Of a stretch of 60,493 bases of DNA, positions 18,933 through 27,573 are shown piece by piece. Position numbers and translations under genes: made by a program. Position 1 is the stretch's first letter. Every line of letters begins with the position of its first letter. The notes beneath the pieces are model-generated. The model ran no database searches, was not told the origin of the DNA, and saw only the letters and a program-made list of their open reading frames with translations. Origin of the DNA: Paenibacillus cisolokensis (lineage in GTDB: Bacteria > Bacillota > Bacilli > Paenibacillales > Paenibacillaceae); contig NZ_BOVJ01000008.1 in the NCBI RefSeq assembly GCF_018403665.1, forward strand, positions 1-60,493, written 5' to 3'.

Positions 18933-19817
18933 ATGATGACCGCATTGGGACTGTTGGCGGCGCTCGGCGCGCTCGGAGCCGGAGCGTGGATGCATGCGGA
19001 AGCGAAGCGCGTAACGGTGGAACGGGAAGAACTGGCGCTGGAACGGCTGCCCCGGTCGTTCGACGGTCTTCGCCTGTTCTTTATCTCCGACATCCATCGC
19101 CGTGTCGTGCCGAGTCGGCTGGTCGAAGCGTGCCGGCAAGCGGGCGGGGCCGATCTGGTGCTCGTCGGCGGAGACCTTAGGGAAAAACGGGTGCCGCTGT
19201 TGCGAACCCGTGACAATATCCGGACGCTGTTTCGCATCGCGCCGGTATATGCCGTGTACGGCAATCATGATTACGACGACGATGCGCGGGAGCTGGAAGT
19301 GATGCTGCGGGAAGAAGGGGTGCGGATGCTTGTCAACGAGCATGTCGTGCTGGAGCAGCCCGACGGCAGCGCCGTCCGGCTGGCCGGGGTCGACGATCCC
19401 CGGACCCGGAGGGACCGGCTGCACGAGGCGCTCGCTCCGTCGGCGGCAGGAACGGCGGATAACCGCGCAGAGCCGTTCACGCTGCTCGTCGCTCACGATC
19501 CTTCCATTGCGACGCGCCTTGACGGCGGGCGAATCGATCTCATTTTATCCGGCCATACGCATGGCGGACAAATCGTGCTGCCGCTGCTCGGGCCGCTGCT
19601 CCGTTCGGCCAGCGTCGTGCAATTCCGCCGCGGATGGTTCAGCCTCCCGGCTTGCCGGGCGGATGGCATACGTCCGCTGCTGTTTGTCAGCTGCGGCTTC
19701 GGCACCTCCAAAATGCCGCTGCGGCTGCTCGCTCCGGCGCAAACTCATCTGTTCGTGCTGCGTTCGGCCGCATCCGTCGCTCCGGTATCAATCCCGGACG
19801 GATCGATGAAGCCGTAG
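18933..19817 (+). CDS. Metallophosphoesterase (YpbG-like)
   Basis: Calcineurin-type phosphoesterase of 294 residues with an N-terminal membrane or signal helix and all metal-site motifs in order: FISDIH, GGDL, YGNHDY, VAHDPS and LSGHTHGGQ. The substrate is unknown; relatives cleave phosphodiesters or lipid-linked phosphates. The family usually ends near THLFVLR; here about 17 more residues run into the convergent deacetylase gene, with a 73-nt tail-to-tail overlap. Confidence 0.87.
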   Translation: MMTALGLLAALGALGAGAWMHAEAKRVTVEREELALERLPRSFDGLRLFFISDIHRRVVPSRLVEACRQAGGADLVLVGGDLREKRVPLLRTRDNIRTLFRIAPVYAVYGNHDYDDDARELEVMLREEGVRMLVNEHVVLEQPDGSAVRLAGVDDPRTRRDRLHEALAPSAAGTADNRAEPFTLLVAHDPSIATRLDGGRIDLILSGHTHGGQIVLPLLGPLLRSASVVQFRRGWFSLPACRADGIRPLLFVSCGFGTSKMPLRLLAPAQTHLFVLRSAASVAPVSIPDGSMKP

Positions 19818-20542
19818 CCTGCCTCTTCCAGCCTCGTGAGCAGCGTATCGAGCGCCTCAACCGTCCAGGGAAGTTCATGCATCAAAATGTTCGCACCCGG
19901 ATGCAGCTGGTCCATGACGTTTCGCACGACGCGTTCGGGCTTGTTCCGGTTTCGCTTCTCCCAATCGAGCGAACCGATCGACCACGTCATATAGAGCAAT
20001 CCGCGCCGTTTCGCCAGCCGCTTGATCCGTTCTCCTCCGGCGCCGAACGGCGGCCGGAAAAATCTCGGCGCTTTGCCGGCCAATTCCCCGATGAGCCGCT
20101 GCACTTCGGCGATCTGCCTGTCCGCCTCCGCCTCGCTTGCTTTGCTTAGATCGAGATGGTCCCAGGCATGATTGCCGATCGTTTGCCCGCGCGCATGAAG
20201 GAGTCCGATCAATTCCGGATGCCGCTTGGCGCGGTAACCGTTGACGAAAAATATCGCTTTGGCGCCGTGCTTGTCCAGAATGCGCAGCAGCTCGCGAATC
20301 ATGCTCTCGTCTTTCGGCCCGTCATCGAAGGTCAGCAGGACGGCTTTGCCGTCCGCGGAATTGCCGATCGGCTTCAGCCGGTACGAACCCGTCAGCCGGT
20401 ATTGCGGTACCGGGCGCTTGCTGTCGATCGCCGAAGCGGGCTGTCCGCTTGCGGCCATCGCGCACGGATGACGGAAGTTTACGGTAACCGCCGCGAACGC
20501 CACGGCTGCCGCCAACAGGGCGATGGCGCTCTTCCGTATCAA
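19745..20542 (-). CDS. Secreted polysaccharide deacetylase (NodB domain)
   Basis: A 265-residue protein with a signal peptide (to about residue 31) and a NodB fold: LLTFDDGPKDES (catalytic Asp and metal Asp), IGNHAWDH (metal histidines), RFFRPPFGAGGERI, and NILMHELP with the catalytic His. It probably removes N-acetyl groups from cell-wall glycan outside the membrane; whether vegetative or spore wall is unknown. The C-terminal tail after GFIDPSG overlaps the phosphoesterase gene. Confidence 0.88.
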   Translation of the reverse strand: MIRKSAIALLAAAVAFAAVTVNFRHPCAMAASGQPASAIDSKRPVPQYRLTGSYRLKPIGNSADGKAVLLTFDDGPKDESMIRELLRILDKHGAKAIFFVNGYRAKRHPELIGLLHARGQTIGNHAWDHLDLSKASEAEADRQIAEVQRLIGELAGKAPRFFRPPFGAGGERIKRLAKRRGLLYMTWSIGSLDWEKRNRNKPERVVRNVMDQLHPGANILMHELPWTVEALDTLLTRLEEAGYGFIDPSGIDTGATDAAERSTNR

Positions 20543-20729
20543 GGAATATCCCTCTCTTTCCTTGCAAACTTTTCCTGTATGCCGTTCCTAGTGTTCGCAT
20601 CGTCTGGCGCAACTATGAGTTCCGGTTTGTCCCAGCGGGCCGTTTCCTGTTTTTGTTGCTTGCCGGCGGAATGACCGGTGAGCCGGACGGTCACAATAAC
20701 AGGGAAATGCTATACGAGGAGGGATTCGC

Positions 20730-21074
20730 ATGAAATGGAGAACTTTCGCGCTCGGCGCATTGGCGGGCGCTTTCGCAGCCGGGTACATGTCCCGCAGGCA
20801 GCCGGGATTACTCAGGCGGGCGCTGCGCGCGGCAAGCGTAGCCGGAGCGGTTATCGGAGAAGGGGCCTTGCTTTCCCGGAGGTTGTCGGAGAAGAAAGGG
20901 AACGCATCGGCCGCAAAAGGTTCTGCCGCCGTATCCGCAGACAATGGCGCAGGCGCTTGGCGGCAAATCAGCTCGCTGCTCGAACGGGATCGGGACGCGA
21001 TGGCGGAAGCGGAGAAGATCGTGGCGGATGCGGCGGTACACGGGGAAACGCGGCAAGAAGCGCCTCCGCACTGA
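20730..21074 (+). CDS. Hypothetical protein with N-terminal hydrophobic segment
   Basis: A 114-residue protein. Residues about 5-20 (TFALGALAGAFAAGYM) could be a short membrane helix, followed by a basic stretch and a C-terminal acidic helix (LLERDRDAMAEAEKIVADAA). A strong AGGAGGG site precedes ATG 20730, and a terminator follows. The layout resembles small YtxH-like stress proteins, but I cannot confirm that. Confidence 0.6.
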   Translation: MKWRTFALGALAGAFAAGYMSRRQPGLLRRALRAASVAGAVIGEGALLSRRLSEKKGNASAAKGSAAVSADNGAGAWRQISSLLERDRDAMAEAEKIVADAAVHGETRQEAPPH

Positions 21075-21111
21075 ATTTATTTTCATTTCGGAAATCAGTT
21101 GAAGACAGGTT

Positions 21112-21163
21112 CGCCGTTCATCCGCCGGGAGCGTCCCGGCTTACGGAACGGCGCTTCTTTTTT
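21112..21163 (+). terminator. Two-level terminator
   Basis: An outer stem CGCCGTTC (21112-21119) pairs with GAACGGCG (21146-21153) and encloses an inner stem CCGGGA/TCCCGG. A TTCTTTTTT tract follows. It ends the preceding small gene. Confidence 0.8.
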
Positions 21164-21299
21164 GTCCTATGATTTTGCCCGCAGGTCGTGCATTTGCGGG
21201 ACATACATGGTAACATAGGATTATAGCACGAATTGATCACACATTATTTACTCTATCATACGCTGTTATAACTGATGCGGCAGAGGAGGGGATCCTGTC

Positions 21300-21905
21300 A
21301 TGAAAATCGAACGGCTAAGTCAAGACCAAATCCGGATATTCCTGACGTTCGACGACCTGCTGGAACGAGGGATCCAGAAGGAAGATTTGTGGCGAGAAAT
21401 TCCGAAGGTCCACGATTTGTTCAGCGAGATGATGGACCAGGCATACAGTGAACTCGGATTCGAAGCCAGCGGTCCGCTGGCGGTCGAAGTTTACGCCCTT
21501 CCCGCTCAAGGCATGGTCGTGATCGTTACCCGCGGCAAAATGAACGGGGCGCGCTCTGCCGACGACGAAGATACGGAAGATGACGTATATGAAATGGAAG
21601 TGACGCTCGAGCAGAGTGACGTCGCCACTTACGCGTTCCGGGATTTCGAGGACGTCATCTCGGTTTGCCGCGAGCTGAAGCGGGCAAAACTGACCGAAGA
21701 CGGACGGCTATATGCGTACAAGGGAGCGTGGGTGCTGTCGATCGAGCCTTCGCTCACCGAATCCGACCGGTTCCCGGCAGTTATCGCGCTGCTTGCGGAG
21801 TACGGGGAAGCGACATCGATTACGTCCGCTATGCTGGAAGAATACGGAAAAGTCATCATTCCTTCCGGCGCGGTCGAACATATTTGCGAATATTTCGCTT
21901 CTTAA
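21300..21905 (+). CDS. MecA-family adaptor protein (YpbH/MecB-like)
   Basis: Adaptors of this family hand substrates to the ClpC-ClpP protease. The 201-residue protein begins MKIERLSQDQIRIFLTFDDL, typical of the MecA N-terminal substrate-binding domain; an acidic linker (DDEDTEDDVYEME) and a C-terminal ClpC-binding domain (TYAFRDFEDVISVCREL) follow. The neighbourhood (next to gudB) fits YpbH, the MecA paralogue, but MecA itself cannot be excluded. Confidence 0.87.
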   Translation: MKIERLSQDQIRIFLTFDDLLERGIQKEDLWREIPKVHDLFSEMMDQAYSELGFEASGPLAVEVYALPAQGMVVIVTRGKMNGARSADDEDTEDDVYEMEVTLEQSDVATYAFRDFEDVISVCRELKRAKLTEDGRLYAYKGAWVLSIEPSLTESDRFPAVIALLAEYGEATSITSAMLEEYGKVIIPSGAVEHICEYFAS

Positions 21906-21924
21906 TTGCGTGCCGATTCGTGAG

Positions 21925-21960
21925 CATCTGCAGGCGCCTCCCGCCTGCACGATGCTTTTA
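21925..21960 (+). terminator. Terminator after the mecA-like gene
   Basis: GCATC-TGCAGGCG pairs with CGCCTGCA-CGATGC around a short loop, followed by TTTTATTT. Confidence 0.75.
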
Positions 21961-22042
21961 TTTCGAGTGCCGCTATGCCTATTCGCGCATATGATGATTC
22001 TTATTCGATCATATTACCATTAACAAGGCGGTGGTCTTCGCA

Positions 22043-23295
22043 ATGAACGGACAACCTGATGCGAACAATGTTCTTCGCTCGACCCAGATCGTCATCGAAC
22101 AGGCGCTGCGCAAGCTCGGCTACGGGGATGAGATGATCGCGCTGCTGCAGGAGCCGATCCGGATGCTGACAGTCCGGATTCCCGTCCGCATGGACGACGG
22201 CACGACGAAAGTGTTTACCGGCTACCGGGCGCAGCATAACGATGCGGTCGGCCCGACCAAAGGCGGCGTCCGCTTCCATCCGGATGTCAACGAGGACGAA
22301 GTCAAGGCTCTCTCGATCTGGATGAGCCTGAAATGCGGCATCGCCGATCTGCCATATGGCGGAGGCAAAGGCGGGGTCATATGCGATCCGCGCAAAATGT
22401 CGTTCCGCGAGCTCGAACGGCTGAGCCGCGGCTACGTGCGCGCCATCAGCCAGATCGTCGGCCCGACGAAGGACATTCCGGCTCCCGACGTGATGACCAA
22501 TTCCCAGATTATGGCCTGGATGCTGGACGAGTACAGCCGAATCCGGGAATTCGATTCGCCCGGGTTTATTACGGGGAAGCCGATCGTGCTTGGCGGCTCC
22601 CACGGAAGGGAAACGGCTACCGCGCGGGGCGTCGCCGTCATGATCGAAGAAGCTTTGCGTACGAAGGGCATTCCGCTGCAAGAGGCTCGCGTCGTGATCC
22701 AGGGATTCGGCAATGCGGGCAGCTACCTTGCCAAATTTATGAACGACGCCGGGGCGAAGGTGATCGGCATTTCCGACGTGAACGGCGCATTGTATAATAA
22801 AGAAGGTCTGGATATCGACTATTTGCTGGACCGCCGCGATTCATTCGGCTCCGTAACGAATCTGTTCGAAAATACGATAACGAATGAAGAGTTGCTGGAG
22901 CTGGAATGCGACGTTCTCGTACCGGCTGCGATCGAAACCAGATTACGAGCGTCAACGCCCCGAAGCTGAAAGCGAAAATCGTCGTCGAGGCGGCCAACGG
23001 CCCGACGACGCTTGAGGCGACCCGCATTTTGACCGACCGGGGCATTCTGCTCGTACCGGACGTGCTCGCGAGCGCGGGCGGCGTTATCGTCTCTTATTTT
23101 GAATGGGTTCAGAACAACCAGGGGTATTACTGGTCGGAAGAAGAAGTCGATACCAAGCTGAAGAAGATGCTGCTTCGCGGCTTTCAGCAAGTATACGAAG
23201 TTCATCAGACGCGGGGCGTCGATATGCGTCTTGCTGCCTATATGGTAGGCGTACGGAAGATGGCCGAGGCCGTCCGTTTCCGCGGCTGGGTCTAG
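22043..23295 (+). CDS. gudB: Glutamate dehydrogenase GudB-type (one frame break)
   Basis: NAD-dependent oxidative deamination of glutamate to 2-oxoglutarate. The catalytic domain has [29 protein letters not shown] and [15 protein letters not shown]; the NAD domain has [13 protein letters not shown]. The frame breaks in GCGATCGAAACCAG; one extra A in 22935-22937 restores [20 protein letters not shown]. Repaired length 417 residues. I choose ATG 22043 over GTG 22031 because GGCGGTGG lies at a proper distance. It is followed by prsW, as in Bacillus. Confidence 0.94.
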
Positions 23296-23328
23296 CGTAA
23301 GGCGATCAAGGAGGGGAGATAGACCATA

Positions 23329-24024
23329 ATGCTATTGTTTTCTGTACTGGCAGCGGCGATCGCGCCGGGTCTTTCTCTGCTCACTTACCTTTATTTGAAA
23401 GACCGGTACGATGCCGAGCCGATTCATATGGTCGCGCGCATGTTTCTGGTCGGCATGCTGCTGGTGCTGCCGATTATGGTCATACAGCGGGGCTTGCTGC
23501 TGTGGCTCGGGGACAACCCGCTCTTCTTCTCCTTCGCCGTTTCGGCCGGAGTCGAGGAATTGTTCAAGTGGTTCGTCCTGTATCACATTATTTACAATCA
23601 TACCGAATTTGACGAACCGTACGACGGCATCGTCTATGCCGCCTCCATATCGCTCGGGTTCGCCACGCTCGAAAATGTGCTGTTCGTCATTTTCCAGCCG
23701 GTCACGTTCGGTTCGATCGTCATGCGCGCCCTGCTCCCCGTTTCCGGACACGCGCTGTTCGGCATCGCCATGGGCTATTATTTGGGGAAAGCCAAATTCG
23801 CGCCCGTTTCGCGAAGCCGTATTTATTTGCTCATGTCGCTCGCCGTCCCGCTGTCGTGGCATGGCCTTTACGACTATATTATGATGGTCGTCAAGACGTA
23901 CTGGATCGTGCTCATCGCTCCGCTGATGGCCGTGCTCTGGATGGTCGGATTGGCCAAAATGAAAAAGGCCAACGCCAATTCCCCTTTCCGGCTCCTCATC
24001 CGGGAAGAAGAGATTAAACAGTAA
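23329..24024 (+). CDS. prsW: PrsW-family intramembrane protease
   Basis: In Bacillus subtilis PrsW makes the first cut in anti-sigma factor RsiW under envelope stress, releasing sigma-W. The 231-residue protein is polytopic. It has the family motifs VEELFKWFVLY (catalytic glutamates), FATLENVLFV, and histidines in VSGHALFGIAMGY and LSWHGLYDY. It is the neighbour of gudB, as in Bacillus. An ECF sigma/anti-sigma pair at 58323-59527 in this same window is a possible, untested target. Confidence 0.9.
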   Translation: MLLFSVLAAAIAPGLSLLTYLYLKDRYDAEPIHMVARMFLVGMLLVLPIMVIQRGLLLWLGDNPLFFSFAVSAGVEELFKWFVLYHIIYNHTEFDEPYDGIVYAASISLGFATLENVLFVIFQPVTFGSIVMRALLPVSGHALFGIAMGYYLGKAKFAPVSRSRIYLLMSLAVPLSWHGLYDYIMMVVKTYWIVLIAPLMAVLWMVGLAKMKKANANSPFRLLIREEEIKQ

Positions 24025-24095
24025 ACGTTCCGTCCATACTTTTCATAAAGATGCAAAGAATCGAGCATTCGAACTGGAAAGGAAGGATCGCGTTA

Positions 24096-24251
24096 ATGGA
24101 TGGCGCAAGAGTGAAGGTTAGAATACGCTGCAACGTATGCGGCGAAAAATTTACGCTGAGAGGCCGGCGCGAAAAGGGGCGGATCGATACCGGCTTCAAG
24201 CAGTGTCTGTGCAACAATACGAGCGATTTCGAAATCGAAGAGGAGCGGTGA
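24096..24251 (+). CDS. Small zinc-ribbon-like protein
   Basis: A 51-residue basic protein with CNVCGEKF near the start and CLCNN near the end: four cysteines in a CxxC...CxC arrangement that could bind zinc. I choose ATG 24096 behind GGAAAGGAAGG rather than the frame opening at 24051. It sits between prsW and ypeB, where sleB might have been expected. Function unknown. Confidence 0.62.
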   Translation: MDGARVKVRIRCNVCGEKFTLRGRREKGRIDTGFKQCLCNNTSDFEIEEER

Positions 24252-24290
24252 CGACGGCGCCGCGCCGCATGACAAAAGCATATCGTTTTA

Positions 24291-24321
24291 TGCATAAAGC
24301 TCCCTTGCGCAAACCAAACTA
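24291..24321 (+). promoter_or_regulatory. Putative sigma-G promoter of ypeB
   Basis: TGCATA (24291-24296), an 18-nt spacer and CAAACTA (24315-24321) resemble the sigma-G pattern (TGAATA, 17-18 nt, CATACTA). The sleB-ypeB operon is forespore-expressed in Bacillus, which fits. Confidence 0.5.
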
Positions 24322-24355
24322 ACACCAGGTATTGCACAAGAAAGGAGCTTTTGCA

Positions 24356-25714
24356 ATGTATAAGCGACTAAGCGCCGTGCTGTTTCCGGTTATGACCCTG
24401 CTGTTCATCGGATCGATATATTGGGGATACCAGGAGCACCAGGAGAAAAACTCGATTCTCATTCGAGCGGAAAACCAGTACCAGCGGGCATTCCACGATT
24501 TGAGCTACCATGTCGAAGCGCTCCACAAGCAGCTTGGCAATACGTTGGCCGTCAGCGCCAATTCGCAAGGCTTCCACCGGAAAGGTCTGATCAATGTGTG
24601 GCGGCTGACGAGCGAAGCGCAGAACGAGGTCAATCAGCTGCCGCTCAATTTGCTTCCGTTTAACAAAACGGAAGAGTTCCTTTCCCGGATCGCCAATTTT
24701 TCATATAAAACGGCTGTGCGCGATTTGACGAAGCAACCGTTGACGGACGATGAATTCAAGACGCTGAAAGCTTTGTACGATTCGTCCAAGGAGATCTCGA
24801 AGGATTTGCGAGCCATGCAGCAAAAAGTCATCTCGAACAGCTTGCGCTGGATGGATGTCGAGTCCGCGCTGGCGCAGGAACGCACCGCCACGGACAATAC
24901 GCTGATCGACGGCTTCCGCAGCGTGGACAAGAAGGTCGGCGATTATCCGGAGATCAATTGGGGACCTTCCGTCAGCATGATGTACCAGCGCCGAACGGTC
25001 AACATGTTGAGCGGCGGCAATGCGACTCCCGAAGAGATCCGGCAGAAGGCGGCCAAATTTCTCGGCGTTCCGGCAGACGTCGTGCGCGTCGTCGAAAATG
25101 CCAAAGGAACCGAATACGAGTCGTACACCGCCATGGCCGGCGAATCCGCCGCGGGCAACCTGGTGCAGTTGGAATACACCCGCAGGGGAGGCCAGCTGAT
25201 CAGCTACTTCAATCCTCGCGAAATCGGCAAAAAGCAGATCGATTTGAAGGAAGCGAGAGCCAATGCCGACGAGTTTCTCGAAAAGCATGACTATCCCGAC
25301 ATGGTTGCCGTCAATTACGACGACTACGGAGATTCGGGGACGTTCACCTATGTCGCAACCCAGAACGGGGTGCTCCTCTATCCCGAGAAGCTGACCGTCA
25401 AGGTGGCGCTCGACAACGGCGAGCCGGTATCGCTGCAGGCGGCGGATTTCGTGTACGAGCATCACAAGCGAAAGCTGCCCAAGCCGAAAATGAGCGAAGC
25501 CGAAGCGCGCAAGGCGCTCAACCCCGGTTTCAAGGTCGCAATCAACCGGAAATCGCTCATTACGAACGAAATGGGCGACGAAGTGCTCTGCTACGAGTAC
25601 GAAGGCCGCATCAACGGAGGCTACTACCGCGTGTTCATCAATGCCGATTCCGGCATCGAGGAAGCGGTCGAACAATTGCCCGAAGGCGGCGGGACAGCGG
25701 CGTCCGCGCGATAA
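24356..25714 (+). CDS. ypeB: Germination protein YpeB
   Basis: Spore-membrane protein needed to install and stabilise the cortex-lytic enzyme SleB. The 452-residue protein has an N-terminal membrane anchor (LSAVLFPVMTLLFIGSIYWG) and a helical first half. The C-terminal half holds repeated PepSY-like modules (KKQIDLKEARANADEFLEKH, SEAEARKALNPGFKV, CYEYEGRINGGYYRVFINA). ATG 24356 follows AAAGGAG. sleB, its usual partner directly upstream, is absent here. Confidence 0.93.
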   Translation: MYKRLSAVLFPVMTLLFIGSIYWGYQEHQEKNSILIRAENQYQRAFHDLSYHVEALHKQLGNTLAVSANSQGFHRKGLINVWRLTSEAQNEVNQLPLNLLPFNKTEEFLSRIANFSYKTAVRDLTKQPLTDDEFKTLKALYDSSKEISKDLRAMQQKVISNSLRWMDVESALAQERTATDNTLIDGFRSVDKKVGDYPEINWGPSVSMMYQRRTVNMLSGGNATPEEIRQKAAKFLGVPADVVRVVENAKGTEYESYTAMAGESAAGNLVQLEYTRRGGQLISYFNPREIGKKQIDLKEARANADEFLEKHDYPDMVAVNYDDYGDSGTFTYVATQNGVLLYPEKLTVKVALDNGEPVSLQAADFVYEHHKRKLPKPKMSEAEARKALNPGFKVAINRKSLITNEMGDEVLCYEYEGRINGGYYRVFINADSGIEEAVEQLPEGGGTAASAR

Positions 25715-25720
25715 ACGATA

Positions 25721-25779
25721 TGGCTCCCCCATATTCCGACATGCTATAATGAATGGCATGTGGAAGGGGGAGCCATTTT
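25721..25779 (+). promoter_or_regulatory. Long-range hairpin that would hide the ypfA ribosome-binding site
   Basis: TGGCTCCCCC (25721-25730) is perfectly complementary to GGGGGAGCCA (25766-25775), followed by TTTTG. The 3' arm contains the ypfA Shine-Dalgarno. The hairpin may serve as terminator for ypeB and block ypfA translation on readthrough RNA. Confidence 0.6.
25742..25750 (+). promoter_or_regulatory. Extended -10 promoter for ypfA
   Basis: TGCTATAAT is an extended -10 element (TGn plus a perfect TATAAT) with no -35. It lies in the loop of the 25721-25775 hairpin, so RNA starting near 25757 lacks the 5' arm and leaves the ypfA ribosome-binding site free. Confidence 0.55.
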
Positions 25780-25780
25780 G

Positions 25781-26443
25781 TTGCCGAAAGTTAATCAGAT
25801 CGTATACTTCCGGATCATTTCTCCCGACGGGGAAGAAGCGCTTGAGGAATATAAAACCCGCGTCGCCGACGAGAGCGCGGATGCGCTGTTTATTGAATTG
25901 CCGCTGCAAGGGGGAAGCGAACGATTCAGACCGCTTCGTCCGGGCGACGAATTGTCCGTCTCCTACGTGACGAAGGAAGGCGTGAAATATGATTTCGCTA
26001 CGACCGTGCTCGGATTTCGGGACGATGCGGTCAGGCTTGTCCGGATTCGCAAGCCGTCTCCCGACGCGATAACGCGAATCCAGCGCAGGAACTATTTGCG
26101 CGTGCCGGCCGAATTGGAGCTTGCGGTCAGGCGCGGAAACGAGCGCTTCCTCGCGATGACGAGAGATGTGAGCGGCGGCGGAATTTCTTTCGTTTGCGAA
26201 TCGGGCCGTTCCGTCGCGGAAGGGGATGCGCTGGATTGCTGGCTGCTCGTTCCTTTCCGCAGCGGCGCGATTGAGCATGTCCGCTTTCGCGCGGAAGTCG
26301 CTCGCGTCGAAGAAGGAGATGCGCGCAAACGGGTCATGTTGAAGTATGCGGAAATAACCGACAGCGAAAGGCAGATCGTCATCCGGTTCTGCTTGGAGCG
26401 GCAAGTCGAGCTGCACCGAAAGGAGAAGGGGCTGTCCGGCTGA
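25781..26443 (+). CDS. ypfA: PilZ-domain c-di-GMP receptor YpfA (YcgR-like flagellar brake)
   Basis: An N-terminal YcgR-like domain (about residues 1-95) is followed by a PilZ domain with the c-di-GMP signature RRNYLRVP and DVSGGGISF. In Bacillus, c-di-GMP-bound YpfA interferes with the flagellar motor. About 220 residues. I choose the TTG at 25781 (MPKVNQIVYF) because GGGGGAG lies 8-9 nt upstream; TTG 25778 is equally possible, and GTG 25760 would put the ribosome-binding site inside the gene. Confidence 0.88.
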   Translation: MPKVNQIVYFRIISPDGEEALEEYKTRVADESADALFIELPLQGGSERFRPLRPGDELSVSYVTKEGVKYDFATTVLGFRDDAVRLVRIRKPSPDAITRIQRRNYLRVPAELELAVRRGNERFLAMTRDVSGGGISFVCESGRSVAEGDALDCWLLVPFRSGAIEHVRFRAEVARVEEGDARKRVMLKYAEITDSERQIVIRFCLERQVELHRKEKGLSG

Positions 26444-26534
26444 TCGGCCGTTTCGGCAAAATCGGAAAATAAAGGAATAAATCGGAGGCGGTGAGGGGAA
26501 ACTACCCCAAAATGATTGCAGAAGGTGGTTTCCG

Positions 26535-26738
26535 ATGAAAATCAAGTTGCCGTCAAACCGCAAACCGAAACGCGGCCGGCGGCCGGGCGAGCTGTCGGAC
26601 GAGGTGAGCCGCTGGCTGCGCAATATCGTCATCGTGCTGCTGCTGCTCATGGTTCTGTCCCAGCTTGCGCTGCAATCGGCCGGCTTCAGATTTTGGGCGA
26701 CAGGCGTCGACCGGATGGAAGGGATATCCTCCCGTTAA
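26535..26738 (+). CDS. ypfB: Small membrane protein YpfB-like (DUF5359)
   Basis: A 67-residue protein with a very basic N-terminus (PSNRKPKRGRRPGE), one membrane helix (NIVIVLLLLMVLSQLALQ) and a short tail. Size and place between ypfA and cmk match Bacillus YpfB. Function unknown. Confidence 0.68.
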   Translation: MKIKLPSNRKPKRGRRPGELSDEVSRWLRNIVIVLLLLMVLSQLALQSAGFRFWATGVDRMEGISSR

Positions 26739-26871
26739 CCATCCTTCTTTCTTTGCATCTCTGTCCTATCTGTGGTATAATTTTCACGTTCGCAGGCAGT
26801 GCCTGCTTTTTTCTTGAAAGGTTTGCGCCGCGCTATTCGCGGCTTCCAAGTCGGAGGGGGTTAAGCGGTTC

Positions 26872-27570
26872 ATGATGCAACAAGACGGCGGCCGCGAACG
26901 GATCAATATTGCTATCGACGGTCCGGCAGGGGCCGGCAAAAGCACCGTTGCGCGCAAGGTCGCCGAACAGCTCGGCTATGTTTACATCGATACCGGCGCC
27001 ATGTACCGCGCCGTCACGCTGAGCGCTTTGAGATCGGGGATCGATCCGCTCGACGGCCCGGAAATCGCCTCCCACGCCGCCTCGCTCGACATCCGGCTGC
27101 TGCCCGGGGAACAGGGCCAGAGGGTGCTATTGAACGGCGAAGACGTGACCGAGGAGATTCGCTCCCGCGAAGTTACGCAAAATGTCTCGCAGGTGGCGGC
27201 AAACGGAGCGGTGCGCCGATTGCTGGCGGAGAAGCAGCGGAGGCTGGCGGATCGCAAAGGCGTCGTCATGGACGGACGGGATATCGGTTCGCATGTGCTC
27301 CCCGATGCGGAGCTGAAAGTGTTTCTGACCGCAAGCGCTTCGGAACGCGCGCTGCGTCGGTACCGTGAAATCGGCGACGCTCAAGGGGTGTCGCTCGAGC
27401 AGCTGGAACGGGAGATCGAGGAACGGGACCGGATGGACCGGGAACGGGACGTATCGCCGCTCGTCTGCGCCTCCGATGCCGTCGTGATGGACAGTACCGC
27501 CATGACGATCGAAGAAGTATGCTCGGCTATCGTCAGCCTGAGCCGAACCAAATTGGCGGAGGCGAAATAA
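26872..27570 (+). CDS. cmk: Cytidylate kinase
   Basis: Phosphorylates CMP and dCMP with ATP. 232 residues with the P-loop AIDGPAGAGKST, the nucleotide-site segment IDTGAMYRAVTL, VMDGRDIGSHVLPDA and the lid RDRMDRERDVSPL. Two adjacent ATGs (26872, 26875) are both usable. plsC starts 3 nt after the stop and ypfD follows, the usual Bacillales order. Confidence 0.96.
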   Translation: MMQQDGGRERINIAIDGPAGAGKSTVARKVAEQLGYVYIDTGAMYRAVTLSALRSGIDPLDGPEIASHAASLDIRLLPGEQGQRVLLNGEDVTEEIRSREVTQNVSQVAANGAVRRLLAEKQRRLADRKGVVMDGRDIGSHVLPDAELKVFLTASASERALRRYREIGDAQGVSLEQLEREIEERDRMDRERDVSPLVCASDAVVMDSTAMTIEEVCSAIVSLSRTKLAEAK

Positions 27571-27573
27571 GCT

